Shown here piece by piece: positions 41,261-49,048 of a stretch of 64,000 bases of DNA. The notes under the pieces are model-generated. The model did not search any database, was not told the origin of the DNA, and saw nothing but the letters and a program-made list of their open reading frames with translations. Each line of letters starts with the position of its first letter. Position 1 is the first letter of the stretch. Both the position numbers and the translations under genes were made by a program. Source of the stretch: Subtercola boreus. GTDB taxonomy: Bacteria > Actinomycetota > Actinomycetes > Actinomycetales > Microbacteriaceae. The stretch lies in NCBI RefSeq assembly GCF_006716115.1, contig NZ_VFOO01000001.1:3985183-4049182 (forward strand), in the 5' to 3' direction.

Positions 41261-42444
41261 GCATCCTGCCTGCCCAGAACGTCGCGCTCAGCGACATGGA
41301 ACTCGACCTCGACCCCAAGCCGTTCGCGCGTTTCGGGCGCGGCCGGGTCGCCGAGGTCGGCGCGGTCACCGCAGCGACCGGCGCGACCAGCGCCCTGATC
41401 GTCACCGACGCCTTCCTCGCGGCCTCGCCCGTCGTGGCCGCCGTGCGTGCATCGCTCGAAGCGGCGGGCATCGCCGTGACCGTGTATGGAGGAGTCACGC
41501 CGAACCCCACGACGACCTGCGTCGATGAGGGAAGCGACGTGGCCCGGGATGCCGGCATCGAGGCTCTCGTCGCCGTCGGCGGTGGTTCATCGATGGATGC
41601 CGCCAAGGGAATATCGCTCGGCGCGGTCAATGCCAATCGGGGCATGGAGCTCGACTACCGCAATGAATTCGCCAGTGACGCCCTGCCGATCATCGCCGTG
41701 CCCACCACCGCCGGAACCGGCGCCGAGGTGAACGCCTTCGGAGTCGTCACCGACGTCACCGAGCACCGCAAGTTCTACGTCGGCTCGAACAGCGCCCTCG
41801 CCCGTGCGGCGGTGCTCGACCCCGACCTCACCGTCGGGCTGCCCCCGAAGGCCACGGCGGCCACGGGGATGGATGCTCTCACCCACGCCCTCGAGTCGTA
41901 CCTGTCGCTCCGCCCGAACCCCTACAGCGACGGCATCGCCCTCCAGGTGATCTCGACCGTCGCCGACCACTTGCCCCGCGCCGTGGACGACGGCAGCGAC
42001 ATCGAGGCGCGCTCCCAGCTGCTGCTGGCGTCGCACATCGCGGGCGTCGGCTTCTCGCACACCGGCCTCGGGCTCGTGCACGGCATCGCGCATCCGCTCG
42101 GCGGCCGATTCGACATCCCGCACGGGCTCGCGCTCTGCATCGTGATCGAGCGGGTGCTGCGCTACAACCTCAGCGTGCGGGGCGAACGCCTCGCGCGAGT
42201 GGCGTTCGCGCTCGGGGTCGGCGACAGCCGGGCATCCGAAGCAGACAACGCCGAAGCGGCGATCACCGCCGTCGCCGCGCTCGCCCGCCGTGTCGGCATG
42301 ACCGCCACCCTGTCGTCGTTCGGCGTCACCGCCGCAGACCTCCCGTCGCTCGCCGCCGACACACTGGCCGACGCCGTCACCATCAACAATCCGCAACAAC
42401 CCGGTGTCTCTGACATCGTCGCCATTCTGGAGGCCTCGCTGTGA
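41257..42444 (+). CDS. Iron-containing (group III) alcohol dehydrogenase
   Basis: 395 residues, ATG 41257. Family motifs: VGGGSSMDAAKGISLGA (nucleotide binding), PTTAGTGAEVNAFGVVTD, GMDALTHALESYLS and the metal-binding HTGLGLVHGIAHPLGGRF-DIPHG with several His. Members reduce or oxidise short-chain alcohols, 4-hydroxybutyrate or similar, using Fe or Zn. The pairing with a succinate-semialdehyde-type dehydrogenase next door would fit an alcohol to semialdehyde to acid sequence. Overlaps both neighbours, so it is tightly coupled in the operon. Confidence 0.88.
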   Translation: MSILPAQNVALSDMELDLDPKPFARFGRGRVAEVGAVTAATGATSALIVTDAFLAASPVVAAVRASLEAAGIAVTVYGGVTPNPTTTCVDEGSDVARDAGIEALVAVGGGSSMDAAKGISLGAVNANRGMELDYRNEFASDALPIIAVPTTAGTGAEVNAFGVVTDVTEHRKFYVGSNSALARAAVLDPDLTVGLPPKATAATGMDALTHALESYLSLRPNPYSDGIALQVISTVADHLPRAVDDGSDIEARSQLLLASHIAGVGFSHTGLGLVHGIAHPLGGRFDIPHGLALCIVIERVLRYNLSVRGERLARVAFALGVGDSRASEADNAEAAITAVAALARRVGMTATLSSFGVTAADLPSLAADTLADAVTINNPQQPGVSDIVAILEASL

Positions 42445-43943
42445 GCCGCGCACTCGTCACATCCACACCCACCCCCGAGGATGAACAGCGGCTGATCGAC
42501 TCCCTGCCCACCGGGCTGTTCATCGGGGGCGAATGGCGCGCCGCGAGCGACGGCGGCACGTTCGACGTTCTCGACCCGTCGACCGGGCTCGTGCTCACGT
42601 CGATCGCGAGTGCGACACCCGCCGACGGTGCAGCCGCTCTGGATGCCGCGGCCGACGCCCAGCGATCCTGGGGCCGCACGGCACCGCGCGAGCGTGCCGA
42701 GATCCTCCGGCGTGCCTTCGAAGCCGTGACCGAACGTGCTGACGACTTCGCCCTTCTGATGACACTCGAGATGGGCAAGCCCCTCGCCGAAGCTCGCGGC
42801 GAGGTCGCCTACGGAGCCGAGTTCCTGCGCTGGTTCTCCGAGGAGACCGCGCGCATCGCGGGCCGGTTCGCCATGGCCCCCGACGGCAACAGTCGGCTGC
42901 TCGTCATGAAGCGGCCGGTCGGGCCGAGCCTGTTCATCACACCGTGGAACTTCCCGCTCGCGATGGCCACCCGCAAGATCGCCCCGGCCATCGCAGCGGG
43001 CTGCACCATGGTGCTGAAGCCGGCGGCACTCACCCCGCTCACCGCACTGCTGTTCACCCAGGCGCTCGCCGAGGCCGGGCTGCCCGCCGGCGTGCTGAAC
43101 GTCATCCAGACGACTTCCGCCGGCGCAGTGACCGGTCCGCTGATCCAGGATCCGCGGCTCCGGAAGCTCTCGTTCACCGGCTCGACCGAGGTCGGCCGGC
43201 GGCTCATCGCGGATGCAGCGCACCAGGTGCTGCGCGTCTCGATGGAGCTCGGCGGCAACGCCCCGCTGCTGGTCTTCGACGACGCCGACCTCGACAAAGC
43301 GGTCGACGGCGCGATGCTCGCCAAGATGCGGAACGGCGGCGAGGCCTGCACGGCGGCCAACCGCATCCTGGTGCAGCAGGGCGTCGCGGCCGAGTTCTCC
43401 CGCCGGCTCGTCGAACGGATGGCCGCCCACACCGTGGCGCGCGGAACGGATCCGGCGTCGAAGACCGGCCCGCTCGTCGACGAGGGCACGCGGGACAAGG
43501 TCCACGAACTCGTGACGTCGGCCGTCGAGGCGGGTGCGACCCTGGCGCTCGGCGGTCGCGCGGTGCCGGGTGCCGGCTACTTCTACGAGCCGACCGTGCT
43601 CACCGACGTGCCCGGTGGTTCGCGCATCCTGAATGAGGAGATCTTCGGGCCGGTCGCCCCCATCGTGACGTTCGAGACGGAGGAGCAGGGCATCCGGTTG
43701 GCGAACGCCACCGAATACGGGCTGGTCGCCTACGCCTTCACACGCGACCTCAACCGTGGACTGCGGCTCGCCGAAGAGCTCGAGGTGGGGATGTTCGGAC
43801 TCAACACCGGCATCGTCTCGAACCCCGCGGCTCCGTTCGGCGGCGTGAAGCAGTCGGGAACCGGGCGGGAGGGTGGCATCGAGGGCATCGAGGAGTACCT
43901 CGAGACGCGCTACGTGGGAATCGCCGACCCGTACGCGGTGTAG
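42441..43943 (+). CDS. Succinate-semialdehyde dehydrogenase-like aldehyde dehydrogenase
   Basis: 500 residues, GTG 42441 overlapping the previous stop. Motifs: LLMTLEMGKPLAEARGEVAY, TPWNFPLAMATRKIAPAIAA, FTGSTEVGRRLI, MELGGNAPLLVFDDADLDKA (Glu) and NGGEACTAANRILVQ (Cys). The E-M-G-K-P and D-D-A-D-L-D-x-A segments are typical of the GabD group. It probably oxidises a C4 semialdehyde to feed succinate into central metabolism. Last gene of the operon; the next gene has its own promoter. Confidence 0.88.
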   Translation: MSRALVTSTPTPEDEQRLIDSLPTGLFIGGEWRAASDGGTFDVLDPSTGLVLTSIASATPADGAAALDAAADAQRSWGRTAPRERAEILRRAFEAVTERADDFALLMTLEMGKPLAEARGEVAYGAEFLRWFSEETARIAGRFAMAPDGNSRLLVMKRPVGPSLFITPWNFPLAMATRKIAPAIAAGCTMVLKPAALTPLTALLFTQALAEAGLPAGVLNVIQTTSAGAVTGPLIQDPRLRKLSFTGSTEVGRRLIADAAHQVLRVSMELGGNAPLLVFDDADLDKAVDGAMLAKMRNGGEACTAANRILVQQGVAAEFSRRLVERMAAHTVARGTDPASKTGPLVDEGTRDKVHELVTSAVEAGATLALGGRAVPGAGYFYEPTVLTDVPGGSRILNEEIFGPVAPIVTFETEEQGIRLANATEYGLVAYAFTRDLNRGLRLAEELEVGMFGLNTGIVSNPAAPFGGVKQSGTGREGGIEGIEEYLETRYVGIADPYAV

Positions 43944-43948
43944 CGGCG

Positions 43949-43981
43949 GTTCACCTCCCGTCCACCTGCGGCCGGGAGGAT
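43949..43981 (+). promoter_or_regulatory. PHO-like box and leaderless promoter
   Basis: GTTCACCTCCC (43949-43959), GTCCACCTGCG (43960-43970), five bases GCCGG, GAGGAT (43976-43981) as -10, six bases, then ATG 43988. Identical geometry to the element at 31775-31807. Confidence 0.55.
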
Positions 43982-43987
43982 GGCCGC

Positions 43988-44716
43988 ATGGTCGTTGCTG
44001 CCGCACAACCGAACGTCGTCCAAACCGCTCGTGGACTCTGGCTGTCGGCCGCACTGCTCCTCGTGTCTGGCCTCGCCGAAGTCGCGGCCGCCTGGAACCG
44101 GTGGCGGCCCTGCACCGTGGCCTACGACGACGACGCCGCCTGCGCTGCCGCCGAAGACCACCTGCACGACTATGCGATCATCTCGGAGCCATTCGAGGCG
44201 ATCACTCTCAGTGTGGTCGTGGCGTCGATCGCGTCGGGGCTCACTGGCATCTTCTGGCTTCAGCAGGCGCTCCGGGCGACGGCCCGGCGCGGAGGGCTCC
44301 CGCGGGTCCGCGTGTTCGCAGGACTGGCAGGAGCCGTGTCGCTGCTCGTGGGTTGGCAGCAGCTGGTCGCGACGGTCACGGATTCGCTGTGGGGTGTGCT
44401 GCCCTACCGTGACGGCCTCGTTCTCGCGTTCGTCGCCGCCGCAGCGCCGCTCGTGGCGGCCCTCGTGCTGGCCGGCGCATCGCGGGGGATCGCGCGGCTG
44501 CCGTGGCTGATCCTCGCCGTGGGCGCGGTGCTCGGGGCTCCCATCGTCGAGTTCCTGCTGCTCATCCCGTTCTCGAGCTCCCACGACTCACCCATCGGCA
44601 CCGGCTACCTCCACGGCGGAGCCCTCCTGCTCGCAGCCGTCGCCTTCGCGTGGGTGGCGGCGACGGCCCGCCGTTCTGCGGACTCACTGCCCACTGTCCT
44701 TCGTTCGGCGGACTGA
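43988..44716 (+). CDS. Multi-pass membrane protein, unknown function
   Basis: 242 residues with six probable membrane segments (LWLSAALLLVSGLAEVAAAW; AITLSVVVASIASGLTGIF; FAGLAGAVSLLVGW; LVLAFVAAAAPLVAALVLAG; LPWLILAVGAVLGAPIVEFL; GGALLLAAVAFAWVAAT). An external loop after the first helix carries a Cys pair (RPCTVAYDDDAACAAA). No family recognised. ATG 43988 fits leaderless start under a PHO-like box, which hints at expression during phosphate limitation. Confidence 0.65.
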   Translation: MVVAAAQPNVVQTARGLWLSAALLLVSGLAEVAAAWNRWRPCTVAYDDDAACAAAEDHLHDYAIISEPFEAITLSVVVASIASGLTGIFWLQQALRATARRGGLPRVRVFAGLAGAVSLLVGWQQLVATVTDSLWGVLPYRDGLVLAFVAAAAPLVAALVLAGASRGIARLPWLILAVGAVLGAPIVEFLLLIPFSSSHDSPIGTGYLHGGALLLAAVAFAWVAATARRSADSLPTVLRSAD

Positions 44717-44749
44717 CAGCGCGCTCGCCGGGCGGGTAGCGTCGAGCGC

Positions 44750-45721
44750 ATGACCACCCGCCCGCTCACGTGGAGACGTTCGCTCGTCTCCGTGGTCGTC
44801 GCGCTGACCGCGGGGGTCGCGGCATCCGTCGGCTGCACGGCAGTCGGGTCGTCGCTGGCCCGGGGCGTCGAGTCGTCGGACTCGACCCCGTTCGCGGGCC
44901 TCGGCTACCTCCTCCTCGCCGGGGCGATCGGATTGTTCGCCGGGTATCTGCTCGCGATCGTGGGCGTTCTGCTCGGCACCGTCGGCCGGGTGGGCGGCGG
45001 CCGGTTCACGCTGGTGTTCGCGGGGGTGCTCACGGTCATCCTCGCCGTCTTCGTGTTCAGCCAGGGGATCGGCAGCCTCTTTCTCGCGGCCCTGCCCGAT
45101 GCGTCGCCGCTGAACCTCGTAGCCGTCGCGCTGGCGCCGCAGCTCTGGGTGCTGCCCGCGGCCGCGACCAGGCTCGTGCGGCCGCGGTGGTTGCTCGTCG
45201 TCAGTGCTGCGGGCCTCGCCGCCGCGCTGGTCATCGGGTCGGTCAGCGCTTTCGCCGGCCAACAGCAGCAGTCCGCTCTGAACTCGGCCTACGACGGGCC
45301 GGTCTACGCGCCCTCGACCTCGCCCTCGTCCCCGCTCGCCGGCTTCCACCTGCGCGGTGTCGAGCTGCCGAACGGCTACGCGACCTACGACGGCGCGGTG
45401 CTGGTCTCGCTCTCGTACGTGAGCCCCGGGCCGGGATCCGATGCCTCGGGCGACCGCTACTACGACCTTGGTTTCAGCGCGACGCACAACCCCGACGCGT
45501 GCCCGTCGACCCCGACCTACAGCTCGTGCACCGAGGTCGGCACAGCGCTCGGCGCGCCCGTACGCCGTAGCGAATCATCCGGCGACTACCTCATCGAACT
45601 GCCGCGCGGCGCGGTGACCGTGACCGGTTCGCTCACCCCCGCCGAAGCACTGACGGTTCTGGATGACCTGCAGCCCTCCACGGTCGACGCCGTCTCACGA
45701 CTGCACGTCACCACCCCCTGA
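44750..45721 (+). CDS. Membrane protein with extracytoplasmic domain, unknown function
   Basis: 323 residues. Four membrane segments occupy residues about 8-180; the rest is an external domain with two cysteines (HNPDACPSTPTYSSCTE) that could form a disulfide. The last part, LIELPRGAVTVTGSLTPAEALTVLDDLQP, looks like a small folded module. ATG 44750 lies 7 nt after TAGCGT (about 44737-44742), a leaderless promoter. No function suggested by neighbours. Confidence 0.6.
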   Translation: MTTRPLTWRRSLVSVVVALTAGVAASVGCTAVGSSLARGVESSDSTPFAGLGYLLLAGAIGLFAGYLLAIVGVLLGTVGRVGGGRFTLVFAGVLTVILAVFVFSQGIGSLFLAALPDASPLNLVAVALAPQLWVLPAAATRLVRPRWLLVVSAAGLAAALVIGSVSAFAGQQQQSALNSAYDGPVYAPSTSPSSPLAGFHLRGVELPNGYATYDGAVLVSLSYVSPGPGSDASGDRYYDLGFSATHNPDACPSTPTYSSCTEVGTALGAPVRRSESSGDYLIELPRGAVTVTGSLTPAEALTVLDDLQPSTVDAVSRLHVTTP

Positions 45722-45772
45722 CCGATACATGCGGGGGCGCGCCGCGAGCCCGGGGCGCGGCGCGGGGGCCGG

Positions 45773-46705
45773 TCAGGCGCGGGGGCGGGCGTTCTCGCCG
45801 CGCTCGTAGACCTCGGATGCCGGACCGACGATCTTCGCATCGGGGGCTCCCACGAGCTCGACGTCCTTGTTGGCATAGTCGAAGAGGTTCAGTACGTGAC
45901 GCATCGCCTCCAGGCGGGCGCGCTTCTTGTCGTTGCTCTTCACGACGGTCCACGGGGCGTCGGCCGTATCGGTCTGCTCGAACATGGCCTCCTTCGCCTC
46001 GGTGTAGGTGCCCCACTTGTCGAGGGAGGCGATGTCCATCGGCGAGAGTTTCCACTGCCGCACGGGATCGACCTGCCGGATGGCGAAGCGGGTGCGCTGC
46101 TCGTCGGCCGACACCGAGAACCAGAACTTCACCAGGTCGATGCCGTCGCCCACGAGCATCCGCTCGAAGGCCGGGGCCTGGCGCATGAACTCCTCGTACT
46201 GCGCGTCGGAGCAGAAGCCCATGACGCGTTCGACGCCCGCCCGGTTGTACCAGGAGCGGTCGAACAGCACCATCTCGCCGGCGGCCGGCAGGTGCTTCAC
46301 ATAGCGCTGGAAGTACCACTGGGTCTGCTCACGCTCGCTCGGCTTCTCGAGTGCAACGGTTCGGGCGCCGCGGGGGTTCAGGTGTTCGGTGAAACGCTTG
46401 ATCGTGCCACCCTTGCCCGCGGCATCCCGCCCCTCGAAGACGATGACGAGCCGGCGACCCTCCGCTTTGATCCAGTTCTGCAGCTTCAGCAGTTCGATCT
46501 GCAGCAGGCGCTTGCGGGACTCGTACTCGGCCCGGTCCATGCGTTCGTCGTAGGGGTAGCCCTCACGCCAGGTGTCGACGGCGATGCCGTCGCGTCCGAG
46601 CAGCACCGGGTCGTCGTCGTCGGTGTCGAGCACGGTGAAGCCGAACACGTCGTCGAGGTCGGGCGCGGTGGCGTAGCGGGTGTCGGGGCCTTCTGGGATG
46701 GTCAC
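45773..46705 (-). CDS. ppk2: Polyphosphate kinase 2 (PPK2)
   Basis: 310 residues from GTG 46705. Motifs: LQIELLKLQNWIKAEGRRLVI, Walker-type EGRDAAGKGGTIKRF, LNPRGARTVALEKPSEREQ, FDRSWYNRAGVERVMGF (lid and Walker B) and DIASLDKWGTYTEAKEAMF. One PPK2 domain, so class I or III; it transfers phosphate between polyphosphate and nucleotides. TATACT (46719-46714) 8 nt before the GTG suggests a leaderless message. Its nearness to pst and PiT genes may be chance, but all concern phosphate handling. Confidence 0.92.
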   Translation of the reverse strand: MTIPEGPDTRYATAPDLDDVFGFTVLDTDDDDPVLLGRDGIAVDTWREGYPYDERMDRAEYESRKRLLQIELLKLQNWIKAEGRRLVIVFEGRDAAGKGGTIKRFTEHLNPRGARTVALEKPSEREQTQWYFQRYVKHLPAAGEMVLFDRSWYNRAGVERVMGFCSDAQYEEFMRQAPAFERMLVGDGIDLVKFWFSVSADEQRTRFAIRQVDPVRQWKLSPMDIASLDKWGTYTEAKEAMFEQTDTADAPWTVVKSNDKKRARLEAMRHVLNLFDYANKDVELVGAPDAKIVGPASEVYERGENARPRA

Positions 46706-46852
46706 GGTGCGAGAGTATACGGAACCGCGTCGACGTTCAGGTGTCCAGCGGGGGAACAGTGCTATCGGGGTGCCCTGCCAGGTTCGATTTTCTGAATCCT
46801 CCACCAATCGTTGCGGGGGCGGCCAGCGACCCCTTGCGTGCACAATGGGTGC

Positions 46853-47662
46853 ATGACACCGACCGATGAGACGGAACGCGGGGACTGGCTGCGGGCGCGG
46901 CTCGGCCGGTGGGGGACCGTGGGCGGGGTTGCCGGCACAGGGTTCGAGGCGTACCTGCGGGTGCTGCATCCGGTTCCCGTGGACATCGACAGCGTGGGCG
47001 TCGGGATCCATGACATCGACGGTGACAGTTTCGGCGCGGGCGGACTGACGGTACCGCATGCGGCCGAGTGGTCCTGGCGGCAGGTCGCCGCCCGCAGCGG
47101 GGGAACGATCCACCCGCTGGTGCAGTGGAACGCCCTCACAGACCGTGCCTCCGACGGCTCCGGCGGGCTCGCCTTCCCCGGCCCGGACGGATCCGTACGC
47201 GTGTCAGCTCCGCCGACCGGGCGCCTCGCGCCCCACCTGCTTGCCGCTCTCGTGCCGGCGCTCGCCGCGGCGACGACGGCCGACGGGATCACGGTCGCCG
47301 TGTGGAACGGCTGGGGCATCCCCGGCCTCGACGTCGGCGAGCAGCTCGCATTGCCGGGCAGGGACTACGTGCTGAGAGCCGGATCCCTCCACGAACTGGC
47401 AGACCCGGACTGGCCCTGGCATGCCGGGATCGCCTGGCGGGAACCGTTCGAGGGCCCCATGCCCCAGCTCATCTGGCCAGACGACCACACCTGGCTGGTC
47501 GCCTCCGAGATCGACTGGGACTCCACGATCGTCGCAGGTCCCCGCGTCCTCATCGACGCCCTCCTGGCGCTCCCCGCCATCGAGGCGCTCGAACTCCGTG
47601 AGTCCGACAGCCTCATGTCGGACTCCGACCACCTCAACCCTGGGACAGGCTTTGCGGGCTGA
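46853..47662 (+). CDS. Hypothetical soluble protein
   Basis: 269 residues, ATG 46853, six bases after a -10-like CACAAT (leaderless). No signal or membrane helix. Features: GTGFEAYLRVLHPVPVDIDS, AVWNGWGIPG, LPGRDYVLRAGSLHELADPD, PQLIWPDDHTWLVASEIDWD and VLIDALLALPAIEAL. Proteins with this pattern (rich in W, a W-P-D-D-x-x-W motif) are widespread in actinobacteria as unnamed conserved proteins. Function unknown. Confidence 0.65.
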   Translation: MTPTDETERGDWLRARLGRWGTVGGVAGTGFEAYLRVLHPVPVDIDSVGVGIHDIDGDSFGAGGLTVPHAAEWSWRQVAARSGGTIHPLVQWNALTDRASDGSGGLAFPGPDGSVRVSAPPTGRLAPHLLAALVPALAAATTADGITVAVWNGWGIPGLDVGEQLALPGRDYVLRAGSLHELADPDWPWHAGIAWREPFEGPMPQLIWPDDHTWLVASEIDWDSTIVAGPRVLIDALLALPAIEALELRESDSLMSDSDHLNPGTGFAG

Positions 47663-47685
47663 CGACCCGGTCTGCCGACGCGTGT

Positions 47686-47868
47686 TCAGGCGACGCGGCG
47701 GATCCGGTTCTCCGGGGCCGGCACACTGTTTTCCATGACGACGTAGCGCCCTGTCGCCGGGTTCCGTACAACCGTCTTTCCAGATCGACGGAGGTTTGCG
47801 GCGGCCCTCTCGGCCAACTCTTCAGCGAGCTCGTGCGCTCTTTCGCTGTACCTGCTCATGTCCGCCAC
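47686..47868 (-). CDS. Small hypothetical protein
   Basis: 60 residues: helical N-terminus SERAHELAEELAERAAANLRRS, then GKTVVRNPATGRYVVMEN, a strand pair, and a basic end. The size and layout resemble small antitoxins or DUF-type regulators, but I cannot place it. It overlaps the end of the upstream gene by 13 nt, so they form an operon. Start GTG 47868 or ATG 47859. Confidence 0.5.
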   Translation of the reverse strand: MADMSRYSERAHELAEELAERAAANLRRSGKTVVRNPATGRYVVMENSVPAPENRIRRVA

Positions 47869-48146
47869 CGTCTCCTCCGCTTCTGGACCGGCACCTTCGA
47901 GTCAAGAATAACGTTCGCGACTCCGATTGCCATCTCGTTGTCTTCATCCCGTGACCATGGCGCGTCGATGAGTGCCCGGAGCACGGAGAGTCCCATCTCT
48001 GAGTCGCCCTGAGCGGTGCTCACCGACTTTTCGCATGCCCAGGTGAATCGGCCCCACCATTGCGAACGATCGTCTGCAAACTGTTTCTGGTCTCGATCGA
48101 GTCGGGAATTGTGAAACGCGATCCATGCCGCCACTCCTGCACCCAT
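47856..48146 (-). CDS. Hypothetical membrane protein, start probably disrupted
   Basis: The open frame from ATG 48146 gives 96 residues, but the same frame stays open and hydrophobic upstream (PSAVVCTVVGTIIG, then QWWGQFVVSAGFGG) to about 48270, where it has no start codon. ATG-G-CCG-AGT at 48273 would give M-PSAVVC if one G were absent, so a single-base insertion (or sequencing error) seems to have separated the start codon from the gene. As it stands only the C-terminal part with one membrane segment and a soluble RSQWWGRFTWACEKSVS region is translated. No family recognised. Confidence 0.45.
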   Translation of the reverse strand: MGAGVAAWIAFHNSRLDRDQKQFADDRSQWWGRFTWACEKSVSTAQGDSEMGLSVLRALIDAPWSRDEDNEMAIGVANVILDSKVPVQKRRRRWRT

Positions 48147-48325
48147 GACCGCCAGGCTGCCGCCGAATCCGGCCGATACGACGAACTGGCCCCACCACTG
48201 TCCGTCTGGGTACGGGGGCGGAATCGCGCGTCCTATGATCGTGCCAACAACGGTGCAGACTACTGCACTCGGCCATGACCACTGAGGGGCCGGCGCGGGC
48301 GGGAGGGGCTGCGGCGACGCGCCGC

Positions 48326-48895
48326 TCAGGGGGTGCGGGGTGCGATCACCCGGCGGGCGGCTTCGATGGCGGATGCCCGGGCGGTCTGCGCGGTGAGCGA
48401 CTGTGCCTCATCCGGATGCCGCACCGGCGACTGCGCCCAGGCGAGGCCGAGCGAGAAGAGGATCTGCATGAGCATCTCCGGCTGCCAGTCCGGATCGACG
48501 GTCCCGATGCGCTGGGCCTCGCGGAGGGCGGCGAGTTTGCCGTCTGGCCCGGAGAGGCCCTGCGGCGGGTTCAGGACGAAGCCGTCGAGCCGCGCCCAGG
48601 TGATCATGCGGTGATGCGCGGGGGTGCTGAGGGCGTGGTCGAAGACCGCGCCGACGAAGGCGGACGGGTCGGCCGGATCGATCGTGGCGGATTCGAAGAA
48701 CTCTGCCGTGTCGAGGTTCAGCACGGATTCGAACAGGGCCTGCTTGTCGGCGAAGTACGCGTAGAGGCGCTCTTTGCTGGCGCTCGCCTCCTTCGCGATG
48801 CGGTCGATGCGCGCGCCGGCGAGGCCGTAGGTGGCGAATTCGACCCGGGCGGCATCGAGAACACGGGCCTTCACAGATTCTGACGTCGAACGCAT
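48326..48895 (-). CDS. TetR-family repressor of the adjacent MFS gene
   Basis: 189 residues, ATG 48895. Helix-turn-helix near the N-terminus: RVLDAARVEFATYGLAGARI-DRIAKEASASKERLYAYFADK. The rest is a ligand-binding helical domain. It is divergent from a 14-helix efflux transporter, and a perfect 16-bp palindrome lies between. So it is expected to repress the transporter and itself until the exported drug binds. Confidence 0.9.
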   Translation of the reverse strand: MRSTSESVKARVLDAARVEFATYGLAGARIDRIAKEASASKERLYAYFADKQALFESVLNLDTAEFFESATIDPADPSAFVGAVFDHALSTPAHHRMITWARLDGFVLNPPQGLSGPDGKLAALREAQRIGTVDPDWQPEMLMQILFSLGLAWAQSPVRHPDEAQSLTAQTARASAIEAARRVIAPRTP

Positions 48896-48912
48896 GACTC
48901 CATTCTACACCG

Positions 48913-48956
48913 AACGAACCGGTTCGTTTGACTTTCGGAATTCGCGAATCTAGACT
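48913..48956 (+). promoter_or_regulatory. TetR operator and MFS promoter
   Basis: AACGAACC-GGTTCGTT (48913-48928) is a perfect 16-bp palindrome. TTGACT (48928-48933) and TAGACT (48951-48956), 17 bp apart, form a strong promoter toward the MFS gene, touching the operator at the -35. TAGAAT (48907-48902, minus strand) is a likely -10 for the repressor gene. Confidence 0.8.
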
Positions 48957-48980
48957 CGACAGCACTTCCCCACCCGCGAC

Positions 48981-49003
48981 GCCGCCTCCCGAAGGCGGCT
49001 TTT
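48981..49003 (+). terminator. Leader terminator (possible attenuator) of the MFS gene
   Basis: GCCGCCT (48981-48987), loop CCCGA, AGGCGGC (48993-48999), then TTTT. It is a complete intrinsic terminator inside the leader, about 20 bases after the expected transcription start and 38 before the MFS gene. Confidence 0.7.
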
Positions 49004-49021
49004 CCCATTCCAGGAGCCCGA

Positions 49022-49048
49022 ATGATTTCCAGGAGTACTGATGTCTGA
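49022..49048 (+). CDS. Eight-residue leader ORF (MISRSTDV) overlapping the MFS start
   Basis: ATG 49022 has AGGAG at proper distance (CCAGGAGCCCGA). Its TGA at 49046-49048 lies after the MFS ATG (49041), so the two reading frames overlap. The MFS gene has its own AGGAG inside this ORF; the sequence TTCCAGGAG is duplicated. Such leader peptides with a nearby terminator are known in antibiotic-induced resistance genes. No sign that it is translated beyond the motif. Confidence 0.4.
   Translation: MISRSTDV

Noticed and set aside
42162..44054. 630-codon minus-strand open frame
   Set aside because: Antisense of the alcohol and aldehyde dehydrogenase genes, which have complete catalytic motifs.
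46714..46760. PHO box before ppk2
   Set aside because: GTTCCCCCGCT is followed at 11 bp only by GGACACCTGAA and an unrelated 11-mer before the -10; the match is too weak to list beside the others.
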